NCBI GenBank assembly: GCA_947502975.1
Contig: CANNBV010000005.1
Coordinates: forward strand, 186,001 to 250,000
DNA: 64,000 nucleotides
Direction of reading: 5' to 3'
Source of the DNA: an uncultured Flavobacteriaceae bacterium
GTDB taxonomy: Bacteria; Bacteroidota; Bacteroidia; Flavobacteriales; Flavobacteriaceae
The notes beneath the pieces were generated by a model that was not told the origin of the DNA, searched no databases, and saw nothing but the letters and a program-made list of their open reading frames with translations. Position numbers and translations under genes: made by a program. Positions within the stretch are counted from its first letter, which is position 1. Every line of letters starts with the position of its first letter. This document shows positions 1 through 8,262 of the stretch, in pieces.

Positions 1-28
1 TTTTAAATTTAGATTGAAAAATTAATCA

Positions 29-73
29 CCAAATTCCATTTTTTTTCAAAAAAAACTATCCTGTACTGTCTCG
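29..73 (-). promoter_or_regulatory. Operator and -7 box of a gene off the left edge
   Basis: The sense strand reads CGAGACAGTACAGGAT (58-73), matching the window-wide operator consensus. A GAATTTGG box lies at 29-36, the fixed position for the -7 element. Nothing inside 1-57 can be its gene: the only nearby ATG (39-37) stops after five codons. The site therefore belongs to a minus-strand gene that starts a few bases beyond the window. Confidence 0.6.
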
Positions 74-122
74 AAATTTCAATATTTAAACACGAATCAC
101 TTATCATCTGAATTTTACAAAT

Positions 123-158
123 AAAAAAGCTAGAGAATTTAAATTCTCTAGCTTTTTT
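123..158. terminator. Bidirectional intrinsic terminator
   Basis: A perfect inverted repeat has arms AGCTAGAGAATTT (128-140) and its complement (141-153), flanked by A and T runs on both sides. It lies about 25 bases beyond the stop of the minus-strand PL24 gene and separates it from the next promoter. Confidence 0.85.
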
Positions 159-183
159 TAAAAACAAAATCTTTTTTTATCCT

Positions 184-2661
184 TTATCTAATCATAAGTT
201 TTGCGTGGAAAACTCTTTGATTGTCATCGATTATTTTTATAAGGTATAATCCTGATGTAAACCTACCGTCATTATCAATATCAATTCTATTAGAGTTTAT
301 TGTATTTTGATACACTGTTTTTCCAAGGATATCGTTAATAACAATATTTGCCTTGTTCACACCATTAAGCAAGATTGTAAATTCATTGTTGGCCGGATTA
401 GGAAAAATCTTCGCCGAAAAAGCGTTGACTTCTACTTCTGGAGTACTTAACGTGATAGATTCTACAACCCATTTAGACCTATCACCTGTATTTCCAACAT
501 GTTCTATTATGCCGTTAGCGTTGTGATATATATAATTTGATAGGTTTCTTCTTTGAAATTGGTAGGTCCCATCAGAACTGTTATATATCACAGTAAATTG
601 CTTATCTACGTCCTCTCTTGGTGCACTAAAACCAGTACTTATGATATCATTTGGTGGGTTACCAGCTCCTCTTAAAACACCTCTATCTGTTCTTTTGCTT
701 TCTATATTATAAAAACCACCAGCCTTTACAAATTCCCATTCCTTATCACCAAAGGCTACATTAGTGCCGTCATCGCTCTCAACAACATCTGATCCTACAG
801 AATGCAAGTATTTCCCCGTTACAAAATTTTTGATCCGATAAATATCGCCAGTTAAATCTGTGGGGTCAAAAACTCGGATGGTTACAGTAGCTTCATTAGA
901 GGATACTGTTTCATTACTCCCATTATAAGCTACCGCTTGTAGTGTATAATCTGCTTCGGTAGTTGGTGTCCAATCTATTGAATAAGGGGCAGTACTATCT
1001 TCACCAAAATATGTACCATTAACCCAAAACTCTACTTTGGAGATACTACCATTTTCGTCAACCGCATCGGCGGAAATTTGTACGGTACCTCCAATATCAA
1101 AAGTTTCACCATCAGAAGGTGATGTTAAGGATATCCTGAACGGATCTAAAATTATACCTAAATCAATAATTTGAAGATAAAGCGGTTGTGCATTACCAGA
1201 AGCATTTTCCATTAAATAGTAATACAACTTGCCATCTTTTATATGCACTCTACCATGATCAAAAGTTCTTCCAGACGTAGGTTGATACACTGTTGTGAAA
1301 TTATTTGTACCACCTTCCGTTTTTTGAATAAACACCCGATTGTTTTTCAAACCTATAATGAAAACACTATCTCCAGATGTGTAAATTGAAGTTCCACCAG
1401 CAAAATCTTCTGAGGTAATAAAATCAGTAGCTCCAGCCGGTTTGTATGTATGCAAATATTTAGTAACATTATATTGATCATCCCTTACCTTACTTATAAT
1501 GTGTACATCGCCATTTTCGGTAACTGTCCAATCAAAATCCCCAACAATATAAACTTGGTCTTCCTGAGTAGTCTGCACATAATCACCAGGTTCCATTACT
1601 TTTATAAAATCGGCATCATAAAGTGGTAAAGAAAAAGCTGTACCTGAATGATTTTTCCATCCATTTAACCCGTCTTGATTATCTGAATATGCATAATACA
1701 CACCGTTTTGATATTGAAACTTATCGCTATTGTTTTGAGATCGTCGTTGAAAGCCAATTCTAATTTTTCCATTTACGTATTTCATGTTTCCGTAAAGTCC
1801 CCAGTTATATGTTATTCCTGGTTGATTTCTGGCATTTAAAACATTAAAATCTGTAAAACTAGACCATGAAGAAGTACTAGCCGTATATTTTGAAAACTTA
1901 TAAGCCCCATTATTATTCCCGCCTTCTCTCATGTACATAAATAAATCGCCAGCATCATTTTGAAAAAACTGTGGATAGGTTAGTGCCGAAAAATTACTGT
2001 ACTCTTCACTGGGGTAACCTGGTCTTCCGCTATTTAAAGATAAATGTTTATAAACCCCAGGATTAGAAGGTTTTTCCACAAACTTATCTAAAGTAAATTC
2101 GGCATCAGAAACAGATGCAACACCTGCTATGGAATAAGAATACCTAAAATAATCATCACTCAAACTTCCATCGGAAGGTCTTGAATTACTATAGGAATGC
2201 ATATCATAAAGTAAATGGATAGTACCATCTAAAGGACTTACAGCAACAGCAATTGTATTGTGAGATTCTCCAATCCACCACCTATTTTGGTAACCCGTAT
2301 GCGTATGAGGAAACTCAATAGTTGCTGATGTACCTGTATTTGTATTATGTCGTGTTAGCATGACATGACGGTCTCCTTTTCCTCCTCGATACCAAGTCAT
2401 AAACACATACTCATTGTATGTTTTTATACAATCCCCGTGTGCAGAAATATTACGACCAAAAAAATAATCATAGCTTGTATTTGGATCGTCATTAGTATTA
2501 GTACTTCCTACCTTACTACCGTCAAAATGTAATCCAAAATCGGTTATCTTAATTTCGTTTTCTAAAACGACTTGTGCAGTGTTAAGTTGAACAAAGCACA
2601 TTGATAGAATAAGGCATAAGTTCATTCTTAAAAACCTTATAATTAGGGTATTAAATTTCAT
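184..2661 (-). CDS. Secreted ulvan lyase candidate, PL24-type beta-propeller with Ig, ricin-like and T9SS domains
   Basis: An 825-residue secreted protein. A signal peptide (about 1-29) is followed by a BNR_4-type propeller (about 30-505), a bacterial Ig-like domain (508-597), a ricin-like beta-trefoil or ulvan-binding-type domain (605-736) and a T9SS sorting domain (750-825, with FPNPANNEF). The candidate catalytic quartet is His134, His155 (in YDMH), Tyr229 and Arg245. The spacings of 21 (His-His) and 16 (Tyr-Arg) equal those I recall for the PL24 ulvan lyase LOR_107. The family cleaves rhamnose-3-sulfate/uronic acid linkages by beta-elimination. It is a monocistronic unit with its operator 70 bases upstream and a strong terminator. 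A paralogue with the same architecture lies at 43730-46198. Activity is inferred from family and motif spacing. Confidence 0.8.
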   Translation of the reverse strand: MKFNTLIIRFLRMNLCLILSMCFVQLNTAQVVLENEIKITDFGLHFDGSKVGSTNTNDDPNTSYDYFFGRNISAHGDCIKTYNEYVFMTWYRGGKGDRHVMLTRHNTNTGTSATIEFPHTHTGYQNRWWIGESHNTIAVAVSPLDGTIHLLYDMHSYSNSRPSDGSLSDDYFRYSYSIAGVASVSDAEFTLDKFVEKPSNPGVYKHLSLNSGRPGYPSEEYSNFSALTYPQFFQNDAGDLFMYMREGGNNNGAYKFSKYTASTSSWSSFTDFNVLNARNQPGITYNWGLYGNMKYVNGKIRIGFQRRSQNNSDKFQYQNGVYYAYSDNQDGLNGWKNHSGTAFSLPLYDADFIKVMEPGDYVQTTQEDQVYIVGDFDWTVTENGDVHIISKVRDDQYNVTKYLHTYKPAGATDFITSEDFAGGTSIYTSGDSVFIIGLKNNRVFIQKTEGGTNNFTTVYQPTSGRTFDHGRVHIKDGKLYYYLMENASGNAQPLYLQIIDLGIILDPFRISLTSPSDGETFDIGGTVQISADAVDENGSISKVEFWVNGTYFGEDSTAPYSIDWTPTTEADYTLQAVAYNGSNETVSSNEATVTIRVFDPTDLTGDIYRIKNFVTGKYLHSVGSDVVESDDGTNVAFGDKEWEFVKAGGFYNIESKRTDRGVLRGAGNPPNDIISTGFSAPREDVDKQFTVIYNSSDGTYQFQRRNLSNYIYHNANGIIEHVGNTGDRSKWVVESITLSTPEVEVNAFSAKIFPNPANNEFTILLNGVNKANIVINDILGKTVYQNTINSNRIDIDNDGRFTSGLYLIKIIDDNQRVFHAKLMIR

Positions 2662-2701
2662 GCTTTTCTTTTTTTTTCTTTTTCGAACTAGAATAATTCT
2701 A

Positions 2702-2746
2702 TAAAATTAACTAGAAAAACAACTCTAAGTGTCCTGTTGTATCCTG
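2702..2746 (-). promoter_or_regulatory. Operator and -7 box, PL24 gene
   Basis: The sense operator CAGGATACAACAGGAC (2731-2746) has two CAGGA half-sites at a 10-bp period. The -7 box TAATTTTA is at 2702-2709. The site is 70 bases from the ATG. Confidence 0.75.
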
Positions 2747-2777
2747 AGATATATTTAAAAAATAGTTAAATTAATGC

Positions 2778-3092
2778 CTATTTCATATAAAACACCTCTT
2801 CTAAAGGTATGGATACTGGTGAATTATCTGAATTGGTTTCCATAATATCTGCCATAAAATCCCACCACTTTTTTACAATTTCATTGTTAGCTAAATCTTG
2901 AGAACCGCCTTCTCCTGATATTTTTTGAAAAGCAAACAATGTACATGTTTCTTCATCCAAAAAAATTGAGTATTCGCTGACGCCATTATTCTTTAACAGT
3001 TGTTTTAGTTCCGGCCACAACTCGTCATGACGTTTTTTATACGCATCTTTTTGACCAGAATTTAGTTTCATTTTAAATGCTAATCTTTGCAT
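2778..3092 (-). CDS. rhaM: L-rhamnose mutarotase
   Basis: 104 residues, the full family length, with no signal peptide, so cytoplasmic. RhaM (PF05336) interconverts alpha and beta anomers of L-rhamnose before isomerisation. The N-terminal strand MQRLAFKMKL, His22 in the KKRHDELWPEL segment (the position of the catalytic His in the E. coli enzyme) and the paired Trp residues of KKWWDFM are all present. It is one of the few cytoplasmic genes here and shows that rhamnose is an end product of the locus. It has no operator of its own and lies downstream of the terminator of the 3220-4029 gene, so it is probably expressed by read-through or a weak promoter. Confidence 0.93.
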   Translation of the reverse strand: MQRLAFKMKLNSGQKDAYKKRHDELWPELKQLLKNNGVSEYSIFLDEETCTLFAFQKISGEGGSQDLANNEIVKKWWDFMADIMETNSDNSPVSIPLEEVFYMK

Positions 3093-3152
3093 GATTTTTT
3101 AAGATAAAATAGAATTAGAGATACTACTAGTATAAATAATTATAAGGGTTTT

Positions 3153-3193
3153 AACAAAAAAATCATTCTATCTAAAACAAAGACAGAATGATT
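3153..3193 (-). terminator. Intrinsic terminator after the 269-residue T9SS protein
   Basis: A 13-bp stem (3161-3173 with 3181-3193, one wobble pair) has a 7-base loop. On the minus strand it is followed by a U-run (A-run at 3156-3162 on the plus strand). It lies 26 bases beyond the stop of the gene at 3220. Confidence 0.8.
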
Positions 3194-3219
3194 TTTAAAT
3201 TTTGTTTTGTAAAATCAGC

Positions 3220-4029
3220 TTATTGCTTTACAATTTTCTTTGTAAAACTTCCGCGATCACCTTTCATTTCAACTAAATACAAACCACTTGCAAGAGCGCT
3301 AGTATCTAGATTAAGCGAAGTTTGTCCATCCAATTCTCTTGTTAAGACCTGCTCACCAAGTAAAGAGTAAACAGAAACTCTATTAACACTTGTTGTTAAT
3401 CCTTTGATAGTTAATTGGTTATTTACTGGGTTTGATACAAAAATAGAACTAGTGTCAAATTCTTCATTGCTTAAAGTTTGAGATACCCAGTCAAATGCTA
3501 CTGGGCCTCCACCACTAAGTCTTACGTCATCTCCTAATGCAAAATTTTGAACACGTCTTTTTGCTTTTCCATTCCAAGAACATGTTGCACAAGTATTTTC
3601 ACTAAAGATCTGTGTTCCAGACCCTCTAGTTGGGTTCCACCAATCCATTTGATCAGGGGCTCCACTAGCATTGCCTTGCACACCTATTGCTGGATTATCA
3701 ATATCTGTTTGTAAAATTTCCACGACACCACGTCCAGCGATTACAGATTCAAGGTAATAAAAGTTTGTTGTACCTGTAAAGACTGTTGTGAACTGCTGTA
3801 GTTCTGGTTTGGTAGTGTTTAATGGTTGGTAAGTAAGACGCTGCTCCCAAGCTCCAAATATAGGTGGTTCTTCATCCGGTAAGGTTAAATAAAGATTCTC
3901 ACCTTGAACTTTAATTATCCAAGTTCCCAAACGTGCGGCCGGATCGGTTGGAAAAGCTTGAGCTTCAATTTGAATAGTTACTAATGCGAAAAATAAAAAC
4001 GCAAGTAATTGAATTGTAGTTTTTTTCAT
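3220..4029 (-). CDS. T9SS-sorted secreted protein of unknown function
   Basis: 269 residues: signal peptide (cleavage near IEAQA, about 24), an unrecognised domain of about 165 residues, and a T9SS type A sorting domain from about residue 195 (SNPVNNQLTIKG, ending SFTKKIVKQ). The central domain is rich in aromatic residues (LGTWIIKVQGENLYLTLP, DWWNPTRGSG) and has a CATC pair that could form a disulfide. I recognise no catalytic motif. Its own PUL operator lies 70 bases upstream, so it is co-regulated with the lyases. A small extracellular ulvan-binding or lyase-accessory role is plausible but not shown. Confidence 0.75.
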   Translation of the reverse strand: MKKTTIQLLAFLFFALVTIQIEAQAFPTDPAARLGTWIIKVQGENLYLTLPDEEPPIFGAWEQRLTYQPLNTTKPELQQFTTVFTGTTNFYYLESVIAGRGVVEILQTDIDNPAIGVQGNASGAPDQMDWWNPTRGSGTQIFSENTCATCSWNGKAKRRVQNFALGDDVRLSGGGPVAFDWVSQTLSNEEFDTSSIFVSNPVNNQLTIKGLTTSVNRVSVYSLLGEQVLTRELDGQTSLNLDTSALASGLYLVEMKGDRGSFTKKIVKQ

Positions 4030-4347
4030 AATTTTAATATTAAATAGTTTTAGAAAAATTTTGATTTTCTAAATTTATGCTGTTTTTAAGTTTTTACTAT
4101 CCTGTACTATCATGCCGTCGAGGGGAATAGTTAGTCCTTTTTTAATACACTAGAAGTAAGATGATGATTCTTTGTTATGCTAATCTCTGGTTGAAAACAC
4201 TTTAAAGTTGTAGTAAATTATACTCCATTTTCAATTTTTATGAATTCTATGGTTAGTATTGATGTATCACTAAGTATATAAAGAATAAGCTAAGTTACTA
4301 TAAGAGCAATTTGATTATATTCTTTACGCTTTTATCATTTTAGCCTA
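4030..4347. other. Intergenic region with one promoter, otherwise empty
   Basis: 318 bases between the start of the T9SS protein gene and the stop of the GH3 gene. It holds the operator at 4099-4114 and its -7 box. The remainder (about 4120-4347) is AT-rich; I see no ORF, clear hairpin or repeat in it. Confidence 0.6.
4070..4114 (-). promoter_or_regulatory. Operator and -7 box, 269-residue T9SS protein
   Basis: The sense operator is CATGATAGTACAGGAT (4099-4114) and the -7 box TAAATTTA (4070-4077). It lies 70 bases from the ATG. Confidence 0.75.
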
Positions 4348-6522
4348 TTACTCTTTTACAGTAAGTTTTACTACTTTCAAGTCAGCATCTAAAGAAGATT
4401 TACCAACTGAAATAGTAAAAGTTCCTGGTTCTACTACTTTTTTCATGTCTTGATTAAGAATATTCAGTTCATCGAAACCAAGTTTAAAAGACACTTTTTT
4501 CGTTTCTCCAGGTTGCAATGTAATTCGTTGAAAGCCTTTTAACATTTTAAGATAACGGCCAACTGAAGCATAATCATCACGCACATATATTTGGACTACT
4601 TCATCACCTTCCCTGTCTCCGGTATTTGTAACTTCAACCGAAACGGTAGTAGATCCATCTACAGAAATAACATTTTGCTCTAGTTTTGGCGCACTATATT
4701 CAAAAGTGGTGTAGCTTAAACCATATCCAAAAGGAAATAAAGGAGACTTATCACTAAATCGATACTTTCCTTTTCCAGATCCAATAAAGTCTGGACGCTC
4801 AAGGTATGTAACAGGAACTTGTCCTACAGAGCGCGGAAAAGACATGGTTAGTTTACCTCCTGGGTTTACATCACCAAAAATCACATTGGCAACCGCATCA
4901 CCTGCTCTCATTCCGCCATACCAAGTTTCGAGTATAGATGGTATATTTTCGGCGATGTAATTTATACTCAACGGACGACCATTAATGAGAACAACAATTA
5001 CTGGTTTTCCTGTTTTATGAATCAACTCTACCAATTCATTTTGAACACCATACAAATCAAGATCTGACCGATCTCCACCTTCACCGCAGGTTTTATGAGA
5101 GCTACCCACAACGAGAACAACAGCATCCGATTTTTTCGCAGCAGACACAGCCGCAGGAAACCCCTCTTTTGAAAAACTATTAATATCGCAACCTTTAGCG
5201 TAGTTTATTTTTACTTTATCACCTACTTTTTTCTTTAAACCATCCAGAACTGAAACATAATATGGTGGTAATCCTGAATATCCCCCCAATAGTTCATAAG
5301 TTCCCTTTTTAGGTCTTTTTTCATGGGCATTAGGACCAATAACAGCTAAGGATTTTATTTTTGATAAATCAATGGGTAAAAGGTTATCATCATTTTTTAG
5401 CATGATAATAGATTTTTCAGCAACTTCCAATGCAAACTCACGATGTTCTTCACGACCAGCATTTACAGTTTCCTCATCAATTTCCTTTGGCTCTGCATCA
5501 AATAAACCTAATTTATATTTTGCAGTCAAAATACGTGATGTAGCTTTGTCTATGTACGGCATTAATGAAGGATCTTGAATTACTGTATCCTTCAAAACAT
5601 TAGCGTGATACGTTGCTAGCTCAACATTCTTGCCAATTACCAAGTCCATGTCAACACCTGCTTTTAACCCTAAAATAGCCGCTTTAGTTCTGGTTTCAGA
5701 AATAAAATGCATAGTTTCTATTCTCCCTACATCGTTATTGTCGGAAACAATAAAACCGTCAAAACCTAGTTCATCTCGTAAGATGTCCTTTAACAACCAA
5801 GTATTCATATGACATGGAACTCCGTTATAATCTTGATGCCCTGGCATAACAGAACCTACATGTGCTTCCTTTACTGCCGCCTCGAAAGATGGTAGGTAAA
5901 CTTCACGCAAACGACGTTCGGACATGTCGCTAAACCCACCATTTATACCACGGCGGTTTTCAGGGTATCCTACAAAATGTTTCGCTGTTGCAATGACATG
6001 ATTTTTATCAAATTGCTCATCACCCGTACCTTGTAAACCTTGAATAAATGCAACACCCATTCGCGACACTAAATAAGGGTCTTCACCATAGGATTCTTCA
6101 ACACGACCGTAGCGCGCATCTCCTGCGTAAACATCTAAATTAGGTGAGTAACAATGTGTAACGCCTAAAGCCCGTGCTTCTAGTGCTGTTTGGGAAGCCA
6201 TTTTTTTAATGAGTTCAGGTTCCCAAGTTGAGGCACAGGCCACCGCTTGCGGATAAACAGTTGTATTACCATAATAGTCAAGAACAAGCCATAATCCATG
6301 TAATGCTTCTCCATATTTCATAAAAGGAATACCTAGTCTATCATTAGCGGGAGCATCTTGTGTTAATTCGGCTATTTTTTCATCTAGGGTCATTTCACTC
6401 AAAAGTGCTTTCACCTTTTTATTTACGTCGTTGTTATTCTTGTTATATACTGCTTTTTCATCTGAATTACAATTCGTAAATAAGATAAAAACTGATACTA
6501 TTAGTAAAAAATAAGACTTCAT
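4348..6522 (-). CDS. GH3 glycoside hydrolase (beta-xylosidase/beta-glucosidase type)
   Basis: 724 residues; Cys18 in the N-terminal FTNCNSDE segment suggests a lipoprotein. It has the full GH3 layout: TIM-barrel domain (about 35-345), alpha/beta sandwich (about 370-590) and C-terminal fibronectin-III-like domain (about 640-715). The nucleophile is predicted as Asp261 in GFIVSDNNDVG; the KHF motif (181-183) binds substrate, and the Glu of GEGGDRSDL is the likely acid/base. GH3 enzymes release terminal beta-linked xylose or glucose; in ulvan the obvious target is xylose. It is monocistronic with its own operator 56 bases upstream. Substrate is inferred from context. Confidence 0.85.
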   Translation of the reverse strand: MKSYFLLIVSVFILFTNCNSDEKAVYNKNNNDVNKKVKALLSEMTLDEKIAELTQDAPANDRLGIPFMKYGEALHGLWLVLDYYGNTTVYPQAVACASTWEPELIKKMASQTALEARALGVTHCYSPNLDVYAGDARYGRVEESYGEDPYLVSRMGVAFIQGLQGTGDEQFDKNHVIATAKHFVGYPENRRGINGGFSDMSERRLREVYLPSFEAAVKEAHVGSVMPGHQDYNGVPCHMNTWLLKDILRDELGFDGFIVSDNNDVGRIETMHFISETRTKAAILGLKAGVDMDLVIGKNVELATYHANVLKDTVIQDPSLMPYIDKATSRILTAKYKLGLFDAEPKEIDEETVNAGREEHREFALEVAEKSIIMLKNDDNLLPIDLSKIKSLAVIGPNAHEKRPKKGTYELLGGYSGLPPYYVSVLDGLKKKVGDKVKINYAKGCDINSFSKEGFPAAVSAAKKSDAVVLVVGSSHKTCGEGGDRSDLDLYGVQNELVELIHKTGKPVIVVLINGRPLSINYIAENIPSILETWYGGMRAGDAVANVIFGDVNPGGKLTMSFPRSVGQVPVTYLERPDFIGSGKGKYRFSDKSPLFPFGYGLSYTTFEYSAPKLEQNVISVDGSTTVSVEVTNTGDREGDEVVQIYVRDDYASVGRYLKMLKGFQRITLQPGETKKVSFKLGFDELNILNQDMKKVVEPGTFTISVGKSSLDADLKVVKLTVKE

Positions 6523-6548
6523 TATTAATATAAATTAGATATACTTTA

Positions 6549-6593
6549 CGAAACTAGTTTTTATTTCAATTAACAGTATCCTGAACTGTCTTG
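6549..6593 (-). promoter_or_regulatory. Operator and -7 box, GH3
   Basis: The sense operator is CAAGACAGTTCAGGAT (6578-6593) and the -7-like box TAGTTTCG (6549-6556). It lies 56 bases from the ATG. Confidence 0.7.
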
Positions 6594-6605
6594 TATTATG
6601 TGCAA

Positions 6606-6637
6606 AAAAAACCGAAGTACATCATACTTCGGTTTTT
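6606..6637. terminator. Intrinsic terminator after the susCD operon
   Basis: The stem ACCGAAGTA / TACTTCGGT has a 5-base loop and A and T runs on either side. It lies about 30 bases beyond the susD stop. Confidence 0.85.
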
Positions 6638-6668
6638 CAAACTAAACAATTTAAAAAAGTACTCTTAC

Positions 6669-8252
6669 TTAATTTCTATATCCATTGTTTGTTGGATCAG
6701 ACTCTAACAAGGCTGGGTTATTCTCTAACTCCTGTAAAGGAATAGGTAATTTTACATGCCATGGTCTGATATTATCAGCTGGGTTCCAGAAGCGGAATTC
6801 TAAATCTTGAACTACGTCTAATAAAATTCCCCATCTAATTAAATCATATCTTCTGTGCATCTCTGCTGCCAGCTCCCACTTACGCTCATCATAAATAGCT
6901 TCTCTAAACCCTTGTTGGTCTAAACCTAAAATTGCCTCAGCCTCTGCTACTGTAGCAAAAGCACGCTCTCTTATTTCTCTTATATATTCAAAAGCAGTGT
7001 TAGGATTACCTCCAGAGCGCTCGTTCTCACATTCTGCAGCCATTAAATGCACATCTGCTAAACGAAATACCATTCTGTTATCAGAGTGATTAAATCTTGG
7101 AGATCTATCTAATTCTAAATTCCAGAATTTAGCCATGTATGGAAAATTTAAGTCAAACCCTAAGTAGTTATCCACTATATTTAGCTCTCTTCTTAGATCA
7201 TTCATTGGGAATGACTCTGCGAAATCTTTAGAAGCCACTTGTAGACCTGTTCCATTAAAAGCTTCGCCTCTAGCCGCTAAAGCATCAGCTAAACCACTTC
7301 TCTCATCTGTATTGGCTGGTTCATCTCTTAAACGTGGATTAAACATACTTGGACGCCAGTTATTATTACCAGCAAATGATCTACCAGGGAATGCTGGATC
7401 GAATTGACTATTAATATCTCTAGCAAAATCTAAAGACCAAATAATTTCATCATTGTATTCATCGAATTGATCAAACACTTCATTATAAGTATCTAATAAT
7501 CTGTGAGGCGATTGATTAATGATTTCTAAACACTTATCTAAACCTTGTTGCCATTGTTGCTGCTTCATATAAATTTTTGCAATAACTATAGCTGCAGCCC
7601 ATTTTGAAGCTCTACCACTTTGATCTCCTGTGTAAGCAGTTTGCAAGTTATCTTGTGCAAATTGTAAATCCTCTAGAACACCTTCGATGATAGTAGCCTC
7701 TGGCGCTCTTCCTAAAGAACTAATTTCTTCAAGAGTCAAAACTTCGGTGTAATAAGGCGCATCACCCCAAAGATTAGTAATATGCCAATAGCATAAGCCT
7801 CTAATAAATCTAGCATCTGCAATAATATCTGTTCTTACTTCCTGTGAACCAATAGCTTCATTACCAGTTACTCGTTCGATAATTACATTGGCATTTAGTA
7901 TTGTTCTATAAAGGTCTTTCCAAGTATCTGAAACGCTCATTTTTTGGACAGAAACATCTGCTAAAGCTTCATTCATTGAATAATTCCCAATAGGTTCTAC
8001 AAAGTTTGCAGCACGATTGGGTTCAATAATATCACACCCGTTATCATAAAAATGATCTAACCCTACTTGCCCATATAAAGAGTTATTCTTTAATATAGCA
8101 TACATACCTTGAACGGCTTGTCTTGCATCATTCTCTGAAGCGAAAAAGGTTTCTGGAGAAATAAGCGCTTTTGGGTCTTCTTCTAAAAAACTCTCACAAC
8201 TAAAGCATGCAAAAGCGATAAAGACATATAAAAATATATTTTTTGTTTTCAT
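6669..8252 (-). CDS. SusD/RagB-family outer-membrane glycan-binding lipoprotein
   Basis: 527 residues with a lipoprotein signal (Cys19 in FACFSCESF) and the SusD hallmark FLEEDPKALISPETFF right after it. TPR-like helices follow, and the C-terminal half has the conserved YDERKWELAAEMHRRYDLIRWG segment near residues 450-480. SusD proteins cap the SusC pore on the cell surface and capture oligosaccharides. It is co-transcribed with susC, 10 bases downstream of it, and is followed by a terminator. The glycan bound is inferred to be ulvan oligomers from the neighbours. Confidence 0.95.
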   Translation of the reverse strand: MKTKNIFLYVFIAFACFSCESFLEEDPKALISPETFFASENDARQAVQGMYAILKNNSLYGQVGLDHFYDNGCDIIEPNRAANFVEPIGNYSMNEALADVSVQKMSVSDTWKDLYRTILNANVIIERVTGNEAIGSQEVRTDIIADARFIRGLCYWHITNLWGDAPYYTEVLTLEEISSLGRAPEATIIEGVLEDLQFAQDNLQTAYTGDQSGRASKWAAAIVIAKIYMKQQQWQQGLDKCLEIINQSPHRLLDTYNEVFDQFDEYNDEIIWSLDFARDINSQFDPAFPGRSFAGNNNWRPSMFNPRLRDEPANTDERSGLADALAARGEAFNGTGLQVASKDFAESFPMNDLRRELNIVDNYLGFDLNFPYMAKFWNLELDRSPRFNHSDNRMVFRLADVHLMAAECENERSGGNPNTAFEYIREIRERAFATVAEAEAILGLDQQGFREAIYDERKWELAAEMHRRYDLIRWGILLDVVQDLEFRFWNPADNIRPWHVKLPIPLQELENNPALLESDPTNNGYRN

Positions 8253-8262
8253 ATCTGTTTTT

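Noticed and set aside
34-39. Possible ATG after the left-edge operator
   Set aside because: The frame stops after five codons and lies inside the -7 region.
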